DNA from: WRMR01 sp031548645
GTDB taxonomy: Bacteria; Planctomycetota; Planctomycetia; Pirellulales; Thermoguttaceae
Assembly (NCBI GenBank): GCA_031548645.1
Contig: JAVBQX010000307.1
Span: 1 to 10,693, forward strand
Reading direction: 5' to 3'
Length of the DNA stretch: 10,693 nucleotides
Shown: positions 4,705 through 10,693 of the stretch, piece after piece
Numbering within the stretch: the first letter of the stretch is position 1
Layout of the letters: each line of letters begins with the position of its first letter
Made by a program: the position numbers and the translations under genes
Notes under the pieces: model-generated
What the model saw: the letters and a program-made list of their open reading frames with translations, nothing else
What the model was told of the DNA's origin: nothing
The model's database searches: none

Positions 4705-7266
4705 TCACACGGCCTCGTCGTTGCTCGCGTGGGAGGTTTGCAGCACTTCGTCGGTGCAGGTCGGGTCGACTTTCCGGCAGCATTCGGTCAGTTGCGTCGC
4801 GATGTCCCGCAGGTCGGTCTGCCATTCGAGCGGCGTCGTGTCCGGCGGGGTGAAGGGCAGGAATTCCTCGATCAGCAGGATGAGCCGCAACAGGTGCCGG
4901 AAGATGACGCCTTCCTGTTTTTGCAGCGAACGGCTCGTGACGTACTTGTTGAAATCGCCGTGAAAGGCGAGTATCTCGCCAGCGGCCCACACCGAGTTGG
5001 TCCGCACCAGCACGTCCGGGTCTTCGTAATCGAACAGACGCCGGAGTTTTTCGGCCAGCGTGAGCACGAAGACGCGTTCGTCGTCGAAGGCGGCGAGTTT
5101 CCCGCGTTGTTCTTCGCGATGAGCCTGGTTGGCTTCCCACGAAATTTCCTCTTCCGTGGCCAGTCCGAGTTGCAGCAAAAGCGGGTCGAGCCGTTGCGTC
5201 GCGAGCGGGCCCGGCGGCAATTCGTCCGGCTTCGGCACGCGAACCTGCGGGGCCACGCTGTTCGGCAATTCGAGAATGCTCTCGAAAGCCTGCACGCGTT
5301 CCTCGCGATTGGCCAGACCAAGCTGCTCGACCAGGAACAGCCCGTAAATCGGGTTGACGCCGCGGAATTTCAGCAGATCGGACAATTTGTCCGTCGCGTG
5401 GGCCAGTTCCGGCTTGTAACTTTCGCGGCGATCTTCCGGCTTTTGCGCCGGCGCGTTCGAAGGCTCATCCGTCGTTTCCCCATTCTGCACTCTGCGCTCT
5501 GCGTTCTGCATTCCTTCCCATTTTTCATTGGCCGAACTGAGAAACTCGTCATCAAAAAGTCCGAAGCCGAAGGGTTGGTTTTTCCGTTCCTCCGCTTCCT
5601 TTTGTTTTTGGGCACGCAAGATTTCCAGTTCCGCCGCCTGCGAGGCCTGGTAACCGAAATCGACCGGGTTCGGTTCAAGCCGCACATAGCCGTGCCGCCA
5701 GAGCGTGAGCAACATCCGGTTGAGTTGCGTTTGCGAACCCATGAGACGCTTCGGCCCCATCAACCGCCGCGCGACGAGATGACGCACCAGCGCGACGTCG
5801 GGCGAGGCCTCGATCATGTGGGCCAGCAATCGCCAGGGGAACTGCCCGCGACTTGCGAGTTTGCCCGGCGGGGCCTTGCGGAGATGCTCGAACTGTTGTT
5901 CCGACCAATACTGTTCGTTGGCCCTGCGCGAAGGCATTTTCTTCTTGAGCTTTTTCTTCATCTCGCGCAGTTTCGGGTCTTTCGTGTCCTCGGGAATCTG
6001 GTCGTACTTTTCCTTGAACCTCGCGATTTTGACGTCGTCTTCGTGCGCCAAGGCGAAAACGTAACCGTGCGTGTCGAACTGAGGACGACCGGCGCGGCCG
6101 AAAATCTGGTGCGCCGTGCTTGATTCGATGAGTTTCTTGTCGCCCGGCGGGCCCTTGATGACGCTCGGCAACACGACCGAACGCGCCGGCAGGTTGATGC
6201 CCGCGGCCAGCGTTTCGGTGCACACGGCGATCGACAGCAGCTTCTGCTGGAACAGCGATTCGATGATGCGGCGGTAGCGCGGCAGGATGCCCGCATGGTG
6301 AATGCCGACCCCGCGGATGAGCAGTTGTTTGAGTTTCGGACCGGCCCCCTGCGTCCAATCGTGTTCGTCGAGCAGTTCGGCGAGAATTTTCTGCCTGTCC
6401 GACGTGATGATCGCGCGGCCGCGAATCTGGTCGGCCACGGACCAGCATTCCTCGCGGTTGAAGCAGAAAACGAGCGTCGGGGTCAAATCCTCGGCGCACA
6501 TTTTTTCGAGCTGTTCGGTCAGCAGTTCGTCGCCGACCCAGCGATAGGTCAGCGGCACTTTCCGTTCGTCGCTTTGCACCATCGTCAGCGTCCGGTTGAC
6601 CGTGTCGCGCAGCCACGAAACGAATTCGTAGGCGTTGCCGACCGTCGCCGAGATGAGGAGCGTCCGCACATGTTCCGGCAGCAGGCCGAGCGAAAATTCC
6701 CAGACGATGCCGCGTTCGTAATCGTTGAACGAATGAAACTCGTCCATGACGACGACCGCCACGTCGTCGAAATCGAAAGCCTGCGAAAGATACTCGCGGT
6801 TCGTGCCGAGATCGACGTGCCAGCCCTTCTTTTTTTCTTCGACAAGAAAATCGTCCGGCGTCTGGCCGCCGAATCGCGACTGGTGCAAAAGGCGGTTGAA
6901 CAGGATTTCGGCCACGACGACGAGCACTTTGGCTTCGGGATTTTCGCGGCGGTTACCCGTGACAAGGCCGACGTCGCTTCGATTGAACCCCCAACGGACG
7001 GCGGCTTCCTGAATTTCGCGGTACTTCTGCTCGGTCAGCGCGATGAGCGGCGTCGTGTAATAGGCCCGCTTTCCGGTTTTGAGGGCTTCATACAGACCCG
7101 CTTCGGCGATGAGCGTCTTACCCATCCCGGTGGGGGCGCATACGAGCACGCCCTGCTTCGAGGAAAACCATGCGAAAATCGCCTCTTCCTGGAACGGATA
7201 AGGCGTGAATTGCAGTTGGTCGAGATATTCAAAGGCGAGATCGTCGCGCGATGTGTCGGTGCCCAT
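4705..7266 (-). CDS. Ski2-like superfamily 2 DEAD/DEAH-box helicase
   Basis: This 853-residue protein contains every major SF2 motif. A Q-motif region FTPYPFQEEAI sits near residue 20. Walker A is APTGMGKT at 44-51, the Walker B box is DEFH at 175-178 and motif III is SAT at 207-209. Motif IV-like GIHHAGILPRYR lies at 322-333, motif V TETLAAGINLPA at 351-362 and motif VI QIFGRAGR at 388-395. The HHAG and TETLAAGINLPA forms are typical of Ski2/Mtr4/Hel308-type helicases, which unwind RNA or DNA using ATP. After the core come a lysine-rich segment (about 425-440), a charged low-complexity linker (about 555-620) and a helical C-terminal part. Its EGVIFRHL and KVDPT pattern resembles bacterial DUF3516-type helicases, a weaker judgement. 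The ATG at 7266 has no strong ribosome site. RNA turnover or ribosome-linked work is a plausible role but is not shown. Confidence 0.9.
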   Translation of the reverse strand: MGTDTSRDDLAFEYLDQLQFTPYPFQEEAIFAWFSSKQGVLVCAPTGMGKTLIAEAGLYEALKTGKRAYYTTPLIALTEQKYREIQEAAVRWGFNRSDVGLVTGNRRENPEAKVLVVVAEILFNRLLHQSRFGGQTPDDFLVEEKKKGWHVDLGTNREYLSQAFDFDDVAVVVMDEFHSFNDYERGIVWEFSLGLLPEHVRTLLISATVGNAYEFVSWLRDTVNRTLTMVQSDERKVPLTYRWVGDELLTEQLEKMCAEDLTPTLVFCFNREECWSVADQIRGRAIITSDRQKILAELLDEHDWTQGAGPKLKQLLIRGVGIHHAGILPRYRRIIESLFQQKLLSIAVCTETLAAGINLPARSVVLPSVIKGPPGDKKLIESSTAHQIFGRAGRPQFDTHGYVFALAHEDDVKIARFKEKYDQIPEDTKDPKLREMKKKLKKKMPSRRANEQYWSEQQFEHLRKAPPGKLASRGQFPWRLLAHMIEASPDVALVRHLVARRLMGPKRLMGSQTQLNRMLLTLWRHGYVRLEPNPVDFGYQASQAAELEILRAQKQKEAEERKNQPFGFGLFDDEFLSSANEKWEGMQNAERRVQNGETTDEPSNAPAQKPEDRRESYKPELAHATDKLSDLLKFRGVNPIYGLFLVEQLGLANREERVQAFESILELPNSVAPQVRVPKPDELPPGPLATQRLDPLLLQLGLATEEEISWEANQAHREEQRGKLAAFDDERVFVLTLAEKLRRLFDYEDPDVLVRTNSVWAAGEILAFHGDFNKYVTSRSLQKQEGVIFRHLLRLILLIEEFLPFTPPDTTPLEWQTDLRDIATQLTECCRKVDPTCTDEVLQTSHASNDEAV
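5483..5513. repeat. Heptanucleotide tandem repeat inside the helicase gene
   Basis: Four 7-bp units plus three bases (TTCTGCA, CTCTGCG, CTCTGCG, TTCTGCA, TTC) lie in the coding sequence. They encode MQNAERRVQNG (about residues 586-596) in the low-complexity linker. A seven-base unit shifts frame with each single-unit change, so it is an unusual thing to keep in an essential-looking gene. Similar TTCTGCAYTCTGC tracts are, from memory, dispersed repeats in several bacterial genomes. Confidence 0.7.
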
Positions 7267-7323
7267 GATCGTCCGATTCGAAAGGTGGTGTGATTTGCAC
7301 TCGGCTTATTTTCGACAGCTATG

Positions 7324-7397
7324 TCAAGACGTCAGTGACGGGAGATTGAAACCGCCGATTCCACGGGAATCACCCCGCGCTGACGCTTGGGGCCGGT
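7324..7397. repeat. Second copy of the hairpin repeat, left arm degenerate
   Basis: Bases 7369-7397 match the right arm at 4663-4691 in 26 of 29 positions and in the same orientation. They end one base before the hydrolase stop codon. Upstream, 7324-7347 resembles the expected left arm over its CGTCAG-to-GGGAGAT part but has several changes and an extra base. The element thus probably once formed the same hairpin. It sits in the 132-bp gap between the helicase start and the hydrolase stop. No T-run follows on the minus strand, so a terminator role is doubtful. Confidence 0.62.
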
Positions 7398-7398
7398 G

Positions 7399-8658
7399 TT
7401 ATTTCTTGTTTGGAAAATGAATTTCGACCGGGGAACCTGGAAAAGCACTGATCGCCATTTGCATTGAGTACGGCACCTGGTATTTTTCCGATAGTTTCAC
7501 GATTTCCTCAATAAAACCTTTACGTGCTTGATAGAATCGTTTGTCGCCATCAAACACACTAATGATCGAACAATTTCCTTTTTTCAATTCCGTTTCGAGC
7601 CACGCAAGTGCTTCGTCTGCCGGTTGGCCATGCAAATATTCGCCATTTGTATTATAATTAACCACGACACTGTCGTTCGCACCTTCGTGAAAATCAATCG
7701 ACAACTTTTCCTTGAGCGGCGAGAAATCGTAGCCGTCGGCACTCTTTGTCACAAAGCCGATGCCGGGGTTCGGGATGTGCATTCCTGCGATGGGGACATT
7801 CTCCTTTGCGGCCATGTCGAGCAGGCGTCGCCGCGATTTCACCGCTTCCGCCGGGTCGACGTCGTATCTCGCACATACGTCCGGCCTCGGAAACTGCATC
7901 GCGGCGGCATGAAGCAAATCGCCGATGACCATCAGTTTTTGATCTGACGATTCAATGAGAAACGCGGTGTGCCCCGGCGTGTGACCAACGGCATTAAGCG
8001 GCGTGACGGAAACCCAACCGCGTTGAAACACGTTGTTGTTTTTCTCGTGTTCCTCGACGGTGAGCAATACAAGTTTCTCCCCGCCGCCAAGAAAGAACGG
8101 TGCATCAAACGCAAGTTCACCGCGGAAATCATAACCGTAGGCTTTGCGGACTTTTTCGACCAACGGATTGTTCTGTTTGATCCAGTATTCGTATTCCGGT
8201 TTCGAGCAAAGCACCGTCGCGTTCGGAAAACGCCGTGCGTCGCCGTCAAGCAGCCCGCCGATATGGTCGCCGTGCAAATGCGTCAGCAGCACCAGCGTGA
8301 TCTTTTCCGGTTGGTAACCGCCATACATCGCTTTCCCGATGTTGGCCGTGAGCGCACCGCCCGGCGTTCCCAAACCGGCGTCGATCAACACGTAACCGTA
8401 AACGCCGATCCCGGGAGATTTCAACAGAAACGTGGACATCGACGACGGGATTTTGCCGTCGGTCGCGTATTTTTCAAACGTCGCCTTGTCAACCGACGGG
8501 AAAACGTCCGGCGAAAACCCGGACGCCATGTCCTCAATTTCGCAAACCGTCGCAAAACCGAACTCCCAATTCGGAAGCGGCTTCGACGGCTGCGCCATCG
8601 CCGTTGTCGTCATCATGGCAAAGCAAAACATCGCGATAAGTACGGGAATATGTTTCAT
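7399..8658 (-). CDS. Secreted metallo-beta-lactamase-fold hydrolase with extra C-terminal domain
   Basis: The protein has 419 residues. A Sec signal peptide spans about 1-22 (short basic start, hydrophobic core, AMA-Q cleavage site), so it acts outside the cytoplasm. The MBL fold shows THLHGDH (H127, H129, D131, H132), a third His in GHTPGHTAF (H226), the bridging Asp in IGDLLHA (D247) and a last His in AGMHIPNPG (H294). That is a full set of ligands for two metal ions. The GHTPGH form is common in lactonase-like members, but the substrate cannot be read from sequence. The last 90 residues (about 328-419) are an added alpha/beta segment discussed in the findings. The start is supported by AGGTGA (8662-8667 on this strand) a few bases upstream. 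It is separated from its neighbours by hairpins on both sides and is probably monocistronic. Confidence 0.88.
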   Translation of the reverse strand: MKHIPVLIAMFCFAMMTTTAMAQPSKPLPNWEFGFATVCEIEDMASGFSPDVFPSVDKATFEKYATDGKIPSSMSTFLLKSPGIGVYGYVLIDAGLGTPGGALTANIGKAMYGGYQPEKITLVLLTHLHGDHIGGLLDGDARRFPNATVLCSKPEYEYWIKQNNPLVEKVRKAYGYDFRGELAFDAPFFLGGGEKLVLLTVEEHEKNNNVFQRGWVSVTPLNAVGHTPGHTAFLIESSDQKLMVIGDLLHAAAMQFPRPDVCARYDVDPAEAVKSRRRLLDMAAKENVPIAGMHIPNPGIGFVTKSADGYDFSPLKEKLSIDFHEGANDSVVVNYNTNGEYLHGQPADEALAWLETELKKGNCSIISVFDGDKRFYQARKGFIEEIVKLSEKYQVPYSMQMAISAFPGSPVEIHFPNKK

Positions 8659-8698
8659 GATTTCACCTAATATTTTCTTTTAATCCGGGCATCGCCGA

Positions 8699-8749
8699 AA
8701 CAAAAGCCGGAATGGAGCGCAGCGCAATGACGGTATTCCGGCTTTTGTT
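8699..8749. terminator. Perfect 15-bp stem-loop, probable terminator of the TIM-barrel gene
   Basis: AACAAAAGCCGGAAT (8699-8713) is the exact reverse complement of ATTCCGGCTTTTGTT (8735-8749), around a 21-base loop. The GC-rich inner stem is followed by CTTTTGTTT on both strands, so it can act as an intrinsic terminator. On the minus strand it lies about 40 bases after the TIM-barrel stop codon and before the hydrolase start. It would separate these two genes. The long loop, with its own GCGCAGCGC core, may mark it as a dispersed repeat. Confidence 0.6.
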
Positions 8750-8790
8750 GGGTTTGAGGCGGGGTTGGGTGTTTGGGTAAGCAACCTTGC

Positions 8791-9756
8791 TCACACAAAA
8801 ACCGCCCGCATTTTTTCAAGCCCTTTGCGGGCGAGTTCGAGCGGGGTGTTGTTTTTGACGTAATCCTGGTTGAACAGTTCCAGCGAGAAGACGCCGTCAT
8901 AACCGATCGCGTCGAGCGTCGGGAGCAGCACGTCGAACGGGCAGACGCCGTCGCCGGGGAAAACGCGGTCCTTGTCGGCGATGGTTTCGCGCGGCGGGTC
9001 GGCGGGGTAATCGTTCAGGTGAAAGACGTGCATCGACCGCCCGTTCAATTGCCCGATGGCGACGTAATCGTTGCCTCCTTTGTAAAGGTGATAGGCGTCG
9101 AGCAGCAGGCTCGCCTTCGGATGGGCGGCGGCGATGGCGATGGCCGCGGCGTCGGAAAGCTTTTGCAGCGTCGCGGAACCGCCCCATACTTCGAGCAGCG
9201 GCGCGACCCCTTCGCGGTCGCCGAGTTCGAGAATCGCGCGATAGCGTTCGCCGCACGCCGCGAGGTCGTCGATCCGCTTGCCCGTCGCGCCGGACGCCGG
9301 GGCGGCGATGCGGAAACAGCCGATCTGCGCGAGTCGGCTCATGTCGCGTTTCATTTGCTCAAGCCCCCGCGCACGGGCCGCGTCGTCATCGACGATCCAG
9401 CTCGCGAAACCGATCGCGTTTTCGACCGTCAGACCGGAATCGTCGATCCGCTTCTTCAATTCGGCGAGCGATTTGCCCTGTTCGAGGTATTTTTCGACCC
9501 GCATGAGCCAGATTTCGATGCCGTCGAAACCCGCCTTGGCCGTGACCTCGATTTCCTCTTCAATCGAAAGGTCGTACCCGAGCAGCGTTCCCGTGTTGAG
9601 GGCGAAGCGGCGTTTTTTCGAAGTGTCGGGCAACGCTTGCGCGGCAAGCGATCGCATCCCGACCGGCGGTAACGCGGCCAATCCCGCCGCCGCGACGCCA
9701 CTTGCGGCAAGCATCTCGCGACGGGTCAGTTGTAATTTTTTTCGGTATGATGTCAC
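8791..9756 (-). CDS. Tat-exported xylose-isomerase-like TIM-barrel protein (sugar phosphate isomerase/epimerase family)
   Basis: The protein has 321 residues. The N-terminus carries a twin-arginine signal: TRREMLA at 11-17, then a hydrophobic Ala-rich stretch ending near AAQA (about residue 41), predicting export of the folded protein. The rest fits the AP-endonuclease-2/xylose-isomerase-like barrel. The usual metal ligands are E189 (LLEVWG), D220 (LLLDAYH), H246 (FHLNDYP) and E293 (SLELF). KAGFDGIEIW at 74-83 is the typical second strand. Family members isomerise, epimerise or dehydrate sugars and inositols, and the substrate here is unknown. The start codon is GTG at 9756, supported by AAAGGGGAA about six bases upstream. 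The next in-frame Met (residue 15) would destroy the Tat motif. It follows guaA by 84 bases on the same strand and may be cotranscribed with it, though no shared pathway is evident. Confidence 0.88.
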   Translation of the reverse strand: MTSYRKKLQLTRREMLAASGVAAAGLAALPPVGMRSLAAQALPDTSKKRRFALNTGTLLGYDLSIEEEIEVTAKAGFDGIEIWLMRVEKYLEQGKSLAELKKRIDDSGLTVENAIGFASWIVDDDAARARGLEQMKRDMSRLAQIGCFRIAAPASGATGKRIDDLAACGERYRAILELGDREGVAPLLEVWGGSATLQKLSDAAAIAIAAAHPKASLLLDAYHLYKGGNDYVAIGQLNGRSMHVFHLNDYPADPPRETIADKDRVFPGDGVCPFDVLLPTLDAIGYDGVFSLELFNQDYVKNNTPLELARKGLEKMRAVFV

Positions 9757-9762
9757 TGGGTT

Positions 9763-9769
9763 CCCCTTT
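9763..9769 (-). promoter_or_regulatory. Ribosome-binding site that fixes the GTG start of the TIM-barrel gene
   Basis: AAAGGGG on the minus strand ends six bases before the GTG at 9756-9754. It decides the start in favour of GTG and keeps the complete twin-arginine signal in the product. Confidence 0.75.
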
Positions 9770-9840
9770 GTTTACGAACGGATTCCCACAACCACTCCGT
9801 CATTCCGCATGCACCCTTCAACCCTCCTCCTGTTTTTGCC

Positions 9841-10693
9841 TCATTCCCATTCGATCGTCGCGGGGGGTTTCGAACTGACGTCGTAAACGACGCGGTTGAT
9901 GCCTTTGACTTCGTTGATGATGCGGGTCGAGATGCGGCGGAGCGCGTCGTCGGGCATCGCGCTCCAGTCGGCGGTCATAAAATCGTCGGTGGTCACGCAA
10001 CGGATGGCGATCGCGTTTTCGTAGGTGCGGCAGTCGCCCATCACGCCGACGCTCTGCACCGGCAGCAGCACGACGAAAGCCTGTGAAATTTCGCGGTAAA
10101 GTCCGGCGGAGCGAATTTCCTCGATCAAAATGGCGTCCGCCTCGCGGATGATGTCGAGCTTGTCGACCGTCACTTCGCCGAGGCAGCGCACCGCCAGTCC
10201 CGGACCGGGGAAGGGATGCCGCCAGACCAGCGTTTCGGGCAAACCCAGTTCGAGGCCGAGTTGCCGCACCTCGTCCTTGAACAGGTCGCGCAGCGGTTCG
10301 ATGAGATCGAATTCGAGATCGTCGGGCAGTCCGCCGACGTTGTGGTGCAGCTTGATCGTCGCGGCCGGCGTGTCGGCGTCGCCGCCGCTTTCGATGACGT
10401 CGGGATAGATCGTGCCCTGCGCGAGATATTTGACGTCGCGGATTTGCGAAGCCGCTTCCGAAAAGGCGTTGATGAACTCGTGACCGATACGTTTCCGCTT
10501 TTCCTGCGGGTCGATCACCCCGGCCAACGCGCCGAGGAACCGGGCCTCTTCGCGGGCGACGTGCAGGTTGATTTTGAAATGGTCCGTGAATTCCCGCTCG
10601 ACGCTTTCGATTTCGCCCTTCCGCATGAGGCCGCTGTCGACGAAGATGCACGAAAGTTGCGGCCCGATCGCCTTGGCCAGCAGCGCGGCGACG
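9841..10693 (-). CDS. guaA: GMP synthase (glutamine-hydrolysing), C-terminal part (5' end outside window)
   Basis: About 283 of the usual ~520 residues are present. The open frame runs to the window edge, so the Met codon at 10626 is internal and not the start. The first visible residues (VAALLAKAIG, then CIFVDSGLMRKGE) follow directly on the ATP-pyrophosphatase P-loop, which lies just outside. Family landmarks are KYLAQGTIYPDVIES, KLHHNVGGLP, the FPGPGLAVRCLGE stretch and the C-terminus KPPATIEWE, which is the conserved end of bacterial GuaA with the XMP-binding lysine loop. The enzyme aminates XMP to GMP using glutamine and ATP in the cytoplasm, the last step of guanine nucleotide synthesis. 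The PP-loop and glutaminase domain cannot be inspected. No riboswitch can be assessed because the 5' end is missing. Confidence 0.97.
   Translation of the reverse strand, partial: VAALLAKAIGPQLSCIFVDSGLMRKGEIESVEREFTDHFKINLHVAREEARFLGALAGVIDPQEKRKRIGHEFINAFSEAASQIRDVKYLAQGTIYPDVIESGGDADTPAATIKLHHNVGGLPDDLEFDLIEPLRDLFKDEVRQLGLELGLPETLVWRHPFPGPGLAVRCLGEVTVDKLDIIREADAILIEEIRSAGLYREISQAFVVLLPVQSVGVMGDCRTYENAIAIRCVTTDDFMTADWSAMPDDALRRISTRIINEVKGINRVVYDVSSKPPATIEWE

Noticed and set aside
4681..6123. 480-codon plus-strand open frame opposite the helicase
   Set aside because: It is antisense to a helicase with all SF2 motifs. The product is Arg/Phe-rich with no recognisable domain and reflects codon bias of the real gene.
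6295..7293. 332-codon plus-strand open frame opposite the helicase N-terminus
   Set aside because: It lies opposite Walker A and DEFH coding sequence and its own translation has no family features.
7322..7327. TTGACA-like -35 box on the minus strand upstream of the helicase
   Set aside because: No acceptable -10 hexamer lies 15-19 bases downstream, and the bases fall within the degenerate hairpin repeat.
4610..7397. Repeated 29-base arms as a CRISPR array
   Set aside because: There are only three or four copies, paired as inverted hairpins 2.7 kb apart, with no regular spacers and no cas genes.
8773..9672. 299-codon plus-strand open frame opposite the TIM-barrel gene
   Set aside because: The minus-strand frame has a ribosome site, Tat signal and metal ligands. 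This frame is its shadow.
9772..9810. 12-codon minus-strand open frame after guaA, preceded by AGGAGGAGGG
   Set aside because: The purine-rich run is about 12 bases from the ATG and the frame is very short. It could be a leader peptide for the TIM-barrel gene, but nothing else supports it.

Overview
The window reads as a chromosomal segment of a Planctomycetota bacterium, by inference only. Supporting signs are a DUF1559 domain with its H-X9-DG box (a family very abundant in planctomycetes), a BlaI/M56 pair carrying large sensor extensions, a Tat-exported TIM-barrel protein and a moderately high G+C content. No phage, transposase, CRISPR, tRNA or rRNA sequence was recognised.

Layout: (1) 2-187, + strand: the C-terminal end of a CPBP (CAAX-type) membrane protease. 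(2) 188-290: a near-consensus sigma-70-type promoter with a perfect 15-bp inverted repeat placed for repressor binding. (3) 291-4597, + strand: a two-gene operon of a BlaI/MecI-type repressor and, overlapping it by four bases, a 1303-residue BlaR1/MecR1-like membrane metalloprotease. In place of a penicillin-binding sensor, the protease carries four coiled helical repeats, a thioredoxin-like domain without its CxxC, and a C-terminal DUF1559 domain. (4) 4610-4691: a long hairpin between convergent genes, with a T-run suited to ending the helicase transcript. (5) 4705-7266, - strand: a Ski2-like superfamily 2 helicase. (6) 7324-7397: a second, degenerate copy of the same hairpin repeat. (7) 7399-8658, - strand: a secreted metallo-beta-lactamase-fold hydrolase with an extra C-terminal domain. 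(8) 8699-8749: a perfect 15-bp stem-loop. (9) 8791-9756, - strand: a Tat-signal xylose-isomerase-like TIM-barrel protein starting at GTG. (10) 9841-10693, - strand: the 3' part of guaA, GMP synthase.

How the genes work together: only the BlaI/M56 pair forms a clear functional unit. By analogy with the beta-lactam sensors, an envelope signal received by the periplasmic part would activate the cytoplasmic zinc protease, which inactivates the repressor and relieves the self-repressed promoter. No effector gene follows in the operon, so any regulon must lie elsewhere or be the pair itself. The minus-strand genes (guaA, TIM barrel, MBL hydrolase, helicase) lie in tandem, but hairpins separate most of them and they have no obvious common pathway.

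The best candidate for an undescribed system is the sensor-protease with its thioredoxin-like and DUF1559 output/sensor modules and its tightly built operator-promoter.
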